From DASWYB01 sp036405195 (lineage in GTDB: Bacteria > Patescibacteriota > UBA1384 > 2-12-FULL-50-11 > DASWYB01): DNA of 20,785 bases. The notes below the pieces were generated by a model, which saw only the letters and a program-made list of their open reading frames with translations, was not told the DNA's origin and searched no databases. The DNA is taken from NCBI GenBank assembly GCA_036405195.1, contig DASWYB010000047.1, positions 1 through 20,785 of the forward strand, read 5' to 3'. The position numbers and the translations under genes are program-made. Below are positions 6,834 to 14,281 of the stretch, in pieces (position 1 is the stretch's first letter; each line of letters opens with the position of its first letter).

Positions 6834-6989
6834 TTATTGTGAAAATATAATCCAGATCATCTGAATTACTGAGACAACAAAGAGCATGTACGCTTTTTTA
6901 CGATAGGATCGGTCTTTGACTTGATATCCATACAAGAAAATGAAAATGAGGGAGAGAACTTCAATAACAATAAGCAAGATAAGTAGCAT
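6834..6989 (-). CDS. Small two-helix membrane protein, 51 aa
   Basis: An unrecognised 51-aa gene. The ATG at 6989 has AAGGA 6 nt upstream. The protein starts MLLILLIVIEVLSLIFIFLY, a clear membrane helix, then a basic loop (KDRSYRKK, about 25-32), then a second helix FVVSVIQMIWIIF to the C-terminus. With the basic loop inside, both ends would face outward. It lies between the fusA terminator and the tuf promoter, and its own -10 may overlap that terminator. Size and two-helix topology recall SecG or other small membrane subunits, but no family motif is seen. The stop is TAA. Confidence 0.68.
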   Translation of the reverse strand: MLLILLIVIEVLSLIFIFLYGYQVKDRSYRKKAYMLFVVSVIQMIWIIFSQ

Positions 6990-7005
6990 ACGAATTCCTT
7001 GTTTT

Positions 7006-7014
7006 CATTGAGCA
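7006..7014 (-). promoter_or_regulatory. Possible extended -10 promoter of the 51-aa gene
   Basis: The minus strand reads TTTTTGTTATGCT right after the fusA terminator stem, giving TGnTATGCT about 21 nt before the ATG. This mirrors the layout in front of Nudix copy 2. The -10 match is only moderate and there is no -35. Confidence 0.35.
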
Positions 7015-7018
7015 TAAC

Positions 7019-7049
7019 AAAAAGTCGCTCCATTGAGGAGCGGCTTTTT
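7019..7049 (-). terminator. Terminator after fusA (bidirectional form)
   Basis: Eight-base arms 7024-7031 and 7037-7044, 5-nt loop, flanked by AAAAA and TTTTT on both sides. One position pairs as G-U on the plus strand and as a C-A mismatch on the minus strand. It lies 17 nt after the fusA stop and ends the str operon. Confidence 0.78.
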
Positions 7050-7066
7050 GCATCTTATGGAATGTA

Positions 7067-9151
7067 TTACTTTGCGAGCTTTGCGGCCACGTGCTGTGGT
7101 ACTTCTTCGTAATGGTCGAATTCCATCGTGTAGGAGGCACGTCCCTGAGACATCGAGCGAAGAGCTGTTGAGTAACCGAACATTTCGCTGAGCGGTACAA
7201 AGGCGTCAATAATCTTCGCGCCCATACGGTCTTCCATCTGTTCGATACGTCCGCGTTTTGAGTTCATGTCGCCCATAATGGCGCCCATGAAGTCTTCTGG
7301 TGTAATAACTTCCACTTTCATGACCGGTTCGAGAATAACTGGGTCAGCTTTCTTTACAGCATCCTGAATAGCCATCGAGCCGGCAATTTGGAAGGCCATT
7401 TCTGACGAGTCAACATCGTGGAAGGAACCATCATACAGTGTGACTTCGATATCAGTCATTGGGTAGCCAGCCACAATACCGCGTTCAAGTGCTTCTTTAA
7501 TACCTTTTTCAATTGGGCCAATAAATTCTTTCGGAATAGCCCCACCGGTAATTTTATTAACGAAGACAAACCCTTCGCCACGCTCTAATGGCTTAATGGA
7601 GATAACGGCATGACCGTATTGACCACGTCCACCTGTTTGGCGAATAAACTTACCTTCACCCTTGGCTTCCTGTCGGATAGCTTCACGATACGCAACTTGT
7701 GGTGAGCCCACGTTGGCTTCAACTTTAAATTCGCGCTTCATTCGGTCAACGATGATATCGAGGTGAAGTTCACCCATACCACCGATAAGGGTTTGACCAG
7801 TTTCGTGGTTGGTTGAAACGCGGAAGGTTGGATCTTCACCAGCTAATTTTTGCAGAGCAACACCCATTTTTTCTTGGTCTTGCTTGGTTTTTGGTTCAAT
7901 AGCCATCGAGATAACTGGTTCGGGAATAACAATTGATTCGAGAATGATTGGTTTCGCTTCGTCGCAAAGTGTATCCCCTGTTGTTGCGGATTTTAAGCCA
8001 ATAGCGGCTGCGATTTCACCCGCATACACTTCGGTCACGTCTTCACGGGAGTTTGCGTGCAATCGGACAATGCGTCCAATTCGTTCACGTTCACCCTTCG
8101 TTGAGTTGTAGACATAGGAGCCAGCTTTCACCACGCCGGAATAGACGCGGAAGAAGCTTAATGTTCCAACAAATGGGTCGGTTGCAATTTTAAAGGCCAA
8201 CGCTGACATAGGTGTTTCGTCCGAAGCGGGACGTGGTTCCTCTTCGCCAGTTTTAGGGTTTACACCCATCTGGGCAGGAATATCCAATGGAGAAGGCAGA
8301 TAGTGAACAACCGCATCGAGGAGCGGTTGAACGCCTTTGTTTTTAAGAGCTGTACCGCAGTAAACTGGGAAGATTTCACGGGCAATAACAGCTTTACGCA
8401 TAGCGCTTTGGAGCTGCTCTTGAGTTGGCTCTTCTCCCGCTAAGTATGATTCAAGTAAGGCATCATCGCTTTCAGCAATTTTTTCGATCAGTTCGGAGCG
8501 ATACTTGGCTGCTTCGGTGGCAATTTCAGCTGGAATTTCAGCATATTCCCACTCTTTGCCTAAGTCGTCTTTGTAAAGAATCGCGCGGTTCTCAAGCAGG
8601 TCTACAATGCCGCGGAATTTATCTTCTTGGCCAATTGGAAGCTGCGCTGCATAGGCTGGAGCAAGAAGACGAACGCGGATTGATTCGATAGCTTTTAAGA
8701 AATCTGCGCCCACACGGTCCATTTTGTTAATAAAACAAATACGTGGAACATTCATTTTGTCGGCTTGACGCCATACAGTTTCAGTCTGTGGCTGAACGCC
8801 GGCTACGGCGTCAAAAACGACTACTGCGCCGTCAAGAACACGCAAGGAACGTTGTACTTCGATCGTAAAGTCAATGTGACCTGGCGTATCGATAATGTTA
8901 ATACGGTGTTTGTTGTCTGGTTCGTCTGTGGGAGCCCAGAAAGCCGTGGTTGCAGCGGCGGTAATGGTAATACCCCGCTCTTGCTCTTGTACCATCCAGT
9001 CCATAACGGCGGCGCCTTCGTGCACTTCACCAATTTTGTACGTTTTGCCGGTATAAAAAAGAATACGCTCAGAAACTGTCGTCTTTCCGGCGTCAATGTG
9101 GGCAATAATTCCAATGTTACGGGTTTTTTCTAGACTATACTCGCGTGCCAT
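7067..9151 (-). CDS. fusA: Elongation factor G
   Basis: 694-aa GTPase that drives translocation and, with the recycling factor, splits ribosomes. G1 AHIDAGKT (17-24), switch RGITI (59-63), G3 DTPGH (88-92) and G4 NKMD (142-145) are intact. The later domains show ITGGAIPKEFIGPIEKGI (domain IV) and GRIEQMEDRMGAKIIDAFVPL (domain V). Length is normal. AAGGAT lies 5 nt upstream of the ATG. It is the last gene of the str operon and starts 17 nt after an unusual 61-aa gene. Only one EF-G copy is visible. Confidence 0.99.
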   Translation of the reverse strand: MAREYSLEKTRNIGIIAHIDAGKTTVSERILFYTGKTYKIGEVHEGAAVMDWMVQEQERGITITAAATTAFWAPTDEPDNKHRINIIDTPGHIDFTIEVQRSLRVLDGAVVVFDAVAGVQPQTETVWRQADKMNVPRICFINKMDRVGADFLKAIESIRVRLLAPAYAAQLPIGQEDKFRGIVDLLENRAILYKDDLGKEWEYAEIPAEIATEAAKYRSELIEKIAESDDALLESYLAGEEPTQEQLQSAMRKAVIAREIFPVYCGTALKNKGVQPLLDAVVHYLPSPLDIPAQMGVNPKTGEEEPRPASDETPMSALAFKIATDPFVGTLSFFRVYSGVVKAGSYVYNSTKGERERIGRIVRLHANSREDVTEVYAGEIAAAIGLKSATTGDTLCDEAKPIILESIVIPEPVISMAIEPKTKQDQEKMGVALQKLAGEDPTFRVSTNHETGQTLIGGMGELHLDIIVDRMKREFKVEANVGSPQVAYREAIRQEAKGEGKFIRQTGGRGQYGHAVISIKPLERGEGFVFVNKITGGAIPKEFIGPIEKGIKEALERGIVAGYPMTDIEVTLYDGSFHDVDSSEMAFQIAGSMAIQDAVKKADPVILEPVMKVEVITPEDFMGAIMGDMNSKRGRIEQMEDRMGAKIIDAFVPLSEMFGYSTALRSMSQGRASYTMEFDHYEEVPQHVAAKLAK

Positions 9152-9168
9152 ATTTTATCCTTTATCCC

Positions 9169-9354
9169 TTAGGCTTCATTGTTTTCCTGTTTTTTTGTGA
9201 CAGGTACGATAACTTTTTTCTTTTCCCAGTATTCGTTGACAAGCGCAATCAGCTTTTCTTGCGCATCTCTCTCGGTATCGGAGTAAGCCATCAGACCAGT
9301 TGTCCGGTCTTCGGCTATGTACGTTCGATTCAACAAATACATCTGCATCTTCAT
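9169..9354 (-). CDS. Hypothetical 61-aa protein inside the str operon
   Basis: I do not recognise this protein. It is 61 aa and hydrophilic: a short strand-like start (MKMQMYLLNRTYIAED), a predicted helix with many charges (RDAQEKLIALVNEYWEKKK), then a loose polar tail. There is no membrane segment. It lies 96 nt after rpsG and 17 nt before fusA in the same direction, so it should be cotranscribed with both. No clear ribosome binding site precedes the ATG at 9354; ATGs at 9348 and 9342 are alternatives. Its place between S7 and EF-G genes suggests a link to translation, but this is only context. Confidence 0.6.
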   Translation of the reverse strand: MKMQMYLLNRTYIAEDRTTGLMAYSDTERDAQEKLIALVNEYWEKKKVIVPVTKKQENNEA

Positions 9355-9379
9355 AGACTTAAACTCGGAATAATTTGAA

Positions 9380-9443
9380 AACAGGATTCAGAGGTAGTTT
9401 ACCAACTTTTATGCAATCCGGAAAGCTGGTGCTGAATCCTGTT
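9380..9443 (-). promoter_or_regulatory. 12-bp hairpin element between rpsG and the 61-aa gene
   Basis: Perfect 12-bp arms (9380-9391 with 9432-9443) enclose 40 nt that can form a smaller stem (CCAACTT with AAGCTGG). On the minus strand it is followed by TTTTC, a short T run. It could reduce transcription into fusA or bind a regulator. In E. coli, S7 controls the str operon by binding an intercistronic site, but that site lies between S12 and S7. Confidence 0.5.
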
Positions 9444-9450
9444 AATTCGT

Positions 9451-9924
9451 TTAGAATCGAGCGAAGTGAGCGAAGGCTTTGTTCGCTTCGGCCATCTTGT
9501 GAAGGTCTTCGCGCTTCTTCATGGCGGTTCCGGTGCTGTTATACGCATCGAGGAGCTCGCTTGCCAAGAAGTCTTGCATCGATTTCCCCTGCTTGTCGCG
9601 GGCTGCGTTGATGATCCAACGCATAGCTAGTGCCATTTTTCGATCGGGGCGGACTTCCATAGGCACCTGATATGTCGCGCCACCAATACGCTTTGATCGT
9701 ACTTCTACGAGAGGTGAAGCGTTCTTAAGAGCTGTTTCAAAAGCCTCGAGAGCGGGGCGATTGGTTGCTTTTTCAAGCGTATCCATTGCCTTGTAGACAA
9801 TATTTTTTGCGGTTTCTCGCTTCCCGGCTAACATAACGCGGTTGATAAATTTCGCAACCGTTGCACTGTTGTAGCGTTCATCGGGAAGGATTGTTCGTTT
9901 GAGAGTTGGTTTACCACCACGCAT
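9451..9924 (-). CDS. rpsG: 30S ribosomal protein S7
   Basis: 157-aa primary rRNA-binding protein that starts assembly of the 30S head; the family norm is about 156. Family stretches are visible: MRGGKPTLKRTILPDERY, FINRVMLAGKRETAKNIV and the conserved GGATYQVPMEVRPDRK followed by AMRWIINAARD. AGGAG lies 6 nt before the ATG, and the gene starts 15 nt after rpsL, so the two are cotranscribed as in most bacteria. The end is complete (HFARF). Confidence 0.98.
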   Translation of the reverse strand: MRGGKPTLKRTILPDERYNSATVAKFINRVMLAGKRETAKNIVYKAMDTLEKATNRPALEAFETALKNASPLVEVRSKRIGGATYQVPMEVRPDRKMALAMRWIINAARDKQGKSMQDFLASELLDAYNSTGTAMKKREDLHKMAEANKAFAHFARF

Positions 9925-9939
9925 GCAAAACTCCTAAGC

Positions 9940-10368
9940 TTACTTCTTAGCTGGGGCAGCTTTTTTGGCCCCATACTTTGAACGGCCTTGTGCCCGTCCT
10001 TGTACGCCCGCGAGGTCTAATTTCCCACGGACAATGTGATACCGCACACCTGGAAGGTCTTTTACACGACCGCCACGGATAAGTACCACGGAGTGTTCTT
10101 GAAGATTATGTTTGATACCGGGAATGTACGCTGTAACTTCCTGACCAGAGGTTAAACGAACACGGGCGATCTTACGAAGCGCCGAGTTTGGTTTCTTTGG
10201 CGTCATTGTCGTAACACGGACACACACACCACGCATAAATGGTCGGCCTTCAATCACATTGTAGGCTGTATTTTTCTGTGCGTTAAAACCACGGTGGAGG
10301 GCCGGAGACTTTGACTTACGGATGACACGCGTACGCGGTTTACGAATGAGTTGAGCAATCGTAGGCAT
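9940..10368 (-). CDS. rpsL: 30S ribosomal protein S12
   Basis: 142-aa decoding-centre protein. KKPNSALRK is at 58-66 and RGGRVKDLPGVRYH at 98-111. The lysines whose change gives streptomycin resistance in other bacteria (K42 and K87 type) are the wild-type residues. An insertion of about 15 residues before RGVCVRV matches the longer Bacillus-type S12, and a Lys/Ala-rich tail is added. It is the first gene of rpsL-rpsG-orf61-fusA with its own promoter at 10393-10421. The ribosome binding site is weak and the predicted leader is only about 18 nt. Confidence 0.98.
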   Translation of the reverse strand: MPTIAQLIRKPRTRVIRKSKSPALHRGFNAQKNTAYNVIEGRPFMRGVCVRVTTMTPKKPNSALRKIARVRLTSGQEVTAYIPGIKHNLQEHSVVLIRGGRVKDLPGVRYHIVRGKLDLAGVQGRAQGRSKYGAKKAAPAKK

Positions 10369-10392
10369 AAATATTTCTTTCTTTACCTTGTT

Positions 10393-10421
10393 ATTGTAGC
10401 AGTTCTCTTGAGAAAACTCAA
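10393..10421 (-). promoter_or_regulatory. Promoter of the str operon (rpsL)
   Basis: -35 TTGAGT (10416-10421) and -10 TACAAT (10393-10398) with a 17-bp spacer, and a TG one base before the -10, so it is also an extended -10. It lies 24 nt upstream of the rpsL ATG. Confidence 0.8.
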
Positions 10422-10434
10422 GACTTTGTTCGAT

Positions 10435-10482
10435 GGTAACAGTGGGGAGTCCGGGGAATTCCCGGACTCTGCCACTGTTGCC
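10435..10482 (-). terminator. Long compound hairpin between rpoC and rpsL, no U-tract
   Basis: Outer arms of 11 bases (GGTAACAGTGG with CCACTGTTGCC, one G-U) and an inner 9-bp stem (GAGTCCGGG type) around a small AATT loop. It starts 2 nt after the rpoC stop. The absence of a T run argues against classical intrinsic termination; 3'-end protection or RNase processing is also possible. Confidence 0.55.
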
Positions 10483-10484
10483 TA

Positions 10485-13400
10485 TTATACGAGGTCGACG
10501 TCTTCGTGCCAGCCGGGGTGTCCGGTACCAGCAGGAATCAGTTTTCCAATAATAACGTTTTCTTTCAATCCACGAAGCGGATCAACGACGCCACGGATTG
10601 CAGCATCGATAAGCACGGTTGAGGTTTCCTGGAAGCTGGCTGCAGACAAGAAGGAATCCGTCTTCAGAGCAACCCGGGTAATGCCCATAATGCTTGGCGC
10701 AATTGTGACGGGACGTTTCTTTTCCAGAGCCCGCTCTGCGTTGACGCGCTCGATTTCCAATCGGTCAACGAGTTGACCTTGGAGATAGAGACTGTCGGCA
10801 GGGTCAACAACTTTGGACTTGGCACACATTCGTCGAATAATGATTTCGATGTGTTTGTCGTTAATGCTTTGTCCTTGTGAGGCGTAAACTTCCTGTACAC
10901 CTTGAATGATGTACTTTTGGGTGGCGCTTGGACCACGAAGATCGAGAGATTGATGAAGATCAAGGTGACCTTCGGTTAACTCTGTTCCCATTTCGACGAG
11001 CTGACCATCAGCAATCTTCAGGTTGACGGTTGAAGGGATAATGTATTCTCGTTTCATTGCTTCAAGAGCAGTGATAGTAACAGTATTACCCTTAATAGAG
11101 ACTGTTCCACCGAGTGGTGAGCGGATGGCCTTACGATCAGTTGCTGTAGCAATTGCTTGTTTTGATTTTACGATATCACCGTTAGCAACAGTAATTTCGT
11201 AAGGATCGTGAACTTCAATTGATTCAACACTCACTTTATCTGAGTAGATGGCAACGGTGCGAGTTTCTTTGTTTTCCGTAATTTCAACACGGCCACCAAT
11301 TTCAGCTAAGATAGCTGGCTCACCTGGCATACGAGCTTCGAAGAGTTCTTCTACACGAGGCAGACCACTCGTAATGTCGGCGCCGGAGACGCCTCCCATG
11401 TGGAAGGTACGCATTGTCAGCTGGGTTCCTGGTTCTCCAATAGCTTGGGCCGCCATGATACCGATCGCTTCACCGCGTCGGACTAAGTGACCAGTACCAA
11501 GATCAAGACCGTAGCAGTAGCGGCAGAGGCCATGGCCATCTTGGCAGTAAAGCGGCGACCGAAGGGTTACTGACTCAACACCGGCTTCAGCAATCTTATG
11601 TGCCTTTTCTTCATCAATGACTTCGCCTTTTTCAACGAACGGTTTCTTTTCTCCCGGAAGAGTGATTGGTTCGAAGGCAACTCGCCCGAGAAGACGTTCG
11701 CCAAAGTTCATAGCGAGCTCATCTGTTTCCGCACGAGTGAAGACGATACCTTCCGTTGCTCCACAGTCGATGGTGTTAATAATCACATCTTGAGCAACAT
11801 CGACGAGACGACGCGTAAGGTAACCAGCGTCCGAGGTACGAAGAGCCGTATCGGAACGGCCTTTTCGAGCGGCGTGGGTGGAGATGAAGTATTCGTATAC
11901 CGATAGACCTTCTTTAAAGTTGTGGGTAATCGGAACTTCAATGATTTCACCGGATGGGTTAACCACCAGACCTTTTAAGCCTCCAAGCTGCGAGAGCTGA
12001 GTAATGTTACCACGAGCACCCGAGTTAAGCATGATAGCCACTGGGTTGTATGGTGAGAATTCCTCGCTGATCTGCTTGGACAGTGTGTCACGGAGTGACT
12101 GCCAGAGCGTCAGGGTTGCCATGATACGTTCTCGAGCCGTGATTAAACCACGTCGGTAACGCTGTGTAATCTGAGCTTGTTGCTTTTCAGCGTCGGCAAT
12201 AAGTTGTGGCTTGGCCTGCGGAATGACGATGTCACTAATCGAGATGGTCATCCCTGAAAGCTCAGCGAACTTAAAGCCAAGGTTCTTCAATTCGTCAACT
12301 AAGGCGGCGGTTTTTGCCTGGCCTAAGTTACGGTAGACGTTGGCAATCAGTTTCTTAAGCTTCTTCGCGTCCATCGTGTCATTAACATATGGCAGTTCCT
12401 CAGGAAGAGCCTCGTTAAAGATGAGTCGACCCATCGATGTCTCAACAACATCAGCTTTAACTTTCACTTTGATTGGAGCGCGAAGATGGACAATGCCACG
12501 CTGCCACGCCATTAAGGCTTCGTCTGTTGAGGCAAAAATTTTGCCTTCACCAACACGGCCTGTTTCAAGTTGAGTTAAGTAGTAACAGCCAAAAACCATG
12601 TCCAGACGTGGTGATACGATTGGTTCACCCGAAGCAGGTTTGAGGAGGTTTTTGGTCGACTGCATGATCGACTCTGCTTCCTTACGCGCTTGCGAAGAAA
12701 GTGGGACGTGAACAGCCATCTGGTCTCCGTCGAAGTCAGCGTTGTAGGCTGAACAAACGAGTGGGTGAAGCTGGATAGCTTTGCCTTCGATCAGAACGGG
12801 GTGGAACGCCTGAATACCCAAACGGTGCAAGGTAGGAGCACGGTTGAGTAACACGTAGTGCTCTACAGTAATGCGCTCGAGAATTGCCCACACTTCAGGG
12901 GTGCCGCGTTCAATTAAGCGAGTGGCATTTCGGACGTTATGAACATGTCCTTCTTCGATCAATTTCGAAATCACAAACGGCTTGAAGAGTTCGAGTGCCA
13001 TTGTCTTAGGCAGACCACATTGGTTGAGTTCGAGTTTTGGACCAACAACGATAACTGAACGACCTGAGTAGTCAACACGCTTTCCAAGCAAGTTCTGACG
13101 GAAGCGTCCTTGTTTTCCACGGAGCATGTCGGAAAGCGAACGGAGCTTACGCTGTGCGGTACCTGTTGCAACACCACGGCCACGGCGGGCTGAGTTGTCA
13201 ACGAGTGAGTCGACAGCTTCCTGCAACATACGTTTCTCGTTACGGATGATAACTTCTGGAGCGCCCTGTGCTAACAGACGTTTTAAGCGGTTGTTTCGGT
13301 TAAGAACACGACGATAAAGGTCGTTTAAGTCGGATGTTGCGAATCGTCCACCGTCAAGCTGAACCATCGGACGAAGATCCGGTGGAATAACGGGCAGACG

Positions 13401-14279
13401 GTTTAAGACGAGCCAAGCAGGATTAATGCCAGCTGCCTTCATGGAATTCAGAATCGTGAGGCGTTTTAAAACGCGGCGAAGTGTCGCACCTTGGCTGTTT
13501 TGTGAGTGCTTTTGGAGCATATCGATTTCAGTGTCAATCGAGAACTCTTTTAAGAGGTCAGCGATGGCTTCTGCCCCAATACCAACACGGATGATTGCAC
13601 CATACTTGAGTGAAATCTCATGGTAACGCGCTTCGGAGATAACTTTTTTAACCTGCAGGCTTTCGATTTCTGCCTTGGTTGCTTTAAATTGTGCATCAAG
13701 GTGAAGAACTTCGGGTGACTGAGGGGTTCCATGGGCTTTAATGAGCTGAGCACGAAGATCTTTGTATTCGTGATCAAGCTGATCTAAGCTGGCTTGTTTG
13801 ACGTCTTGGTTTACTTCGAGGATTAAGAATCCAGCAAAGTAAATAACGCGTTCAAGGTCAGTGATCGACAAATCGAGGACTAAGCCAAGCGTCGATGGCA
13901 CGCCACGGACATACCAGATATGGCTAACAGGTGCAGCAAGATCAATATGGCCCATACGTTCACGACGAACCGAAGAACGTGTCACTTCAACGCCACAACG
14001 GTCACAGATAACACCCTTGTAGCGGATCTTTTTATACTTACCACAGTAACATTCCCAGTCGCGGGTTGGCCCAAAAATACGTTCGTCAAACAGACCATCG
14101 CGTTCTGGCTTCTGGGTGCGGTAGTTAATGGTTTCTGGCTTCGTAACTTCACCGTATGACCATTCAAGAATCTGGTCGGGGCTTGCAACTGAAATTCGGA
14201 TTGCTTTGAAATCAGTTGGTCGCTGGGTTGTTTCGGTGGTACGGGGAGTGCGGGATGATGTGCTCATATTTCCGTTCAT
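10485..14279 (-). CDS. rpoC: RNA polymerase subunit beta'
   Basis: 1264-aa subunit that carries the catalytic Mg. NADFDGDQ with the three metal-binding aspartates is at 513-520. The N-terminal zinc site uses C77, C79, C92 and C95. The second zinc site is visible in the DCGATEG and CQDGHGLCRYCYG stretches. The bridge and trigger helix regions (ARKGRSDTALRTSDAGYLTRRLVD, then GEPGTQLTMRTFH) are intact. It is close to the short Gram-positive length. It starts 2 nt after the rpoB stop with AGGAG 5 nt upstream, inside the end of rpoB, so the two are translationally coupled. An ATG 4 codons later is an alternative start. Confidence 0.99.
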   Translation of the reverse strand: MNGNMSTSSRTPRTTETTQRPTDFKAIRISVASPDQILEWSYGEVTKPETINYRTQKPERDGLFDERIFGPTRDWECYCGKYKKIRYKGVICDRCGVEVTRSSVRRERMGHIDLAAPVSHIWYVRGVPSTLGLVLDLSITDLERVIYFAGFLILEVNQDVKQASLDQLDHEYKDLRAQLIKAHGTPQSPEVLHLDAQFKATKAEIESLQVKKVISEARYHEISLKYGAIIRVGIGAEAIADLLKEFSIDTEIDMLQKHSQNSQGATLRRVLKRLTILNSMKAAGINPAWLVLNRLPVIPPDLRPMVQLDGGRFATSDLNDLYRRVLNRNNRLKRLLAQGAPEVIIRNEKRMLQEAVDSLVDNSARRGRGVATGTAQRKLRSLSDMLRGKQGRFRQNLLGKRVDYSGRSVIVVGPKLELNQCGLPKTMALELFKPFVISKLIEEGHVHNVRNATRLIERGTPEVWAILERITVEHYVLLNRAPTLHRLGIQAFHPVLIEGKAIQLHPLVCSAYNADFDGDQMAVHVPLSSQARKEAESIMQSTKNLLKPASGEPIVSPRLDMVFGCYYLTQLETGRVGEGKIFASTDEALMAWQRGIVHLRAPIKVKVKADVVETSMGRLIFNEALPEELPYVNDTMDAKKLKKLIANVYRNLGQAKTAALVDELKNLGFKFAELSGMTISISDIVIPQAKPQLIADAEKQQAQITQRYRRGLITARERIMATLTLWQSLRDTLSKQISEEFSPYNPVAIMLNSGARGNITQLSQLGGLKGLVVNPSGEIIEVPITHNFKEGLSVYEYFISTHAARKGRSDTALRTSDAGYLTRRLVDVAQDVIINTIDCGATEGIVFTRAETDELAMNFGERLLGRVAFEPITLPGEKKPFVEKGEVIDEEKAHKIAEAGVESVTLRSPLYCQDGHGLCRYCYGLDLGTGHLVRRGEAIGIMAAQAIGEPGTQLTMRTFHMGGVSGADITSGLPRVEELFEARMPGEPAILAEIGGRVEITENKETRTVAIYSDKVSVESIEVHDPYEITVANGDIVKSKQAIATATDRKAIRSPLGGTVSIKGNTVTITALEAMKREYIIPSTVNLKIADGQLVEMGTELTEGHLDLHQSLDLRGPSATQKYIIQGVQEVYASQGQSINDKHIEIIIRRMCAKSKVVDPADSLYLQGQLVDRLEIERVNAERALEKKRPVTIAPSIMGITRVALKTDSFLSAASFQETSTVLIDAAIRGVVDPLRGLKENVIIGKLIPAGTGHPGWHEDVDLV

Positions 14280-14281
14280 GC

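Noticed and set aside
8765..9133. 122-aa plus-strand reading frame
   Set aside because: It is the complement of the fusA GTPase domain, with no start signals.
10263..10310. Insertion in S12 as a novel feature
   Set aside because: Bacillus-type S12 proteins have a similar insertion before RGVCTRV, so it is normal family variation.
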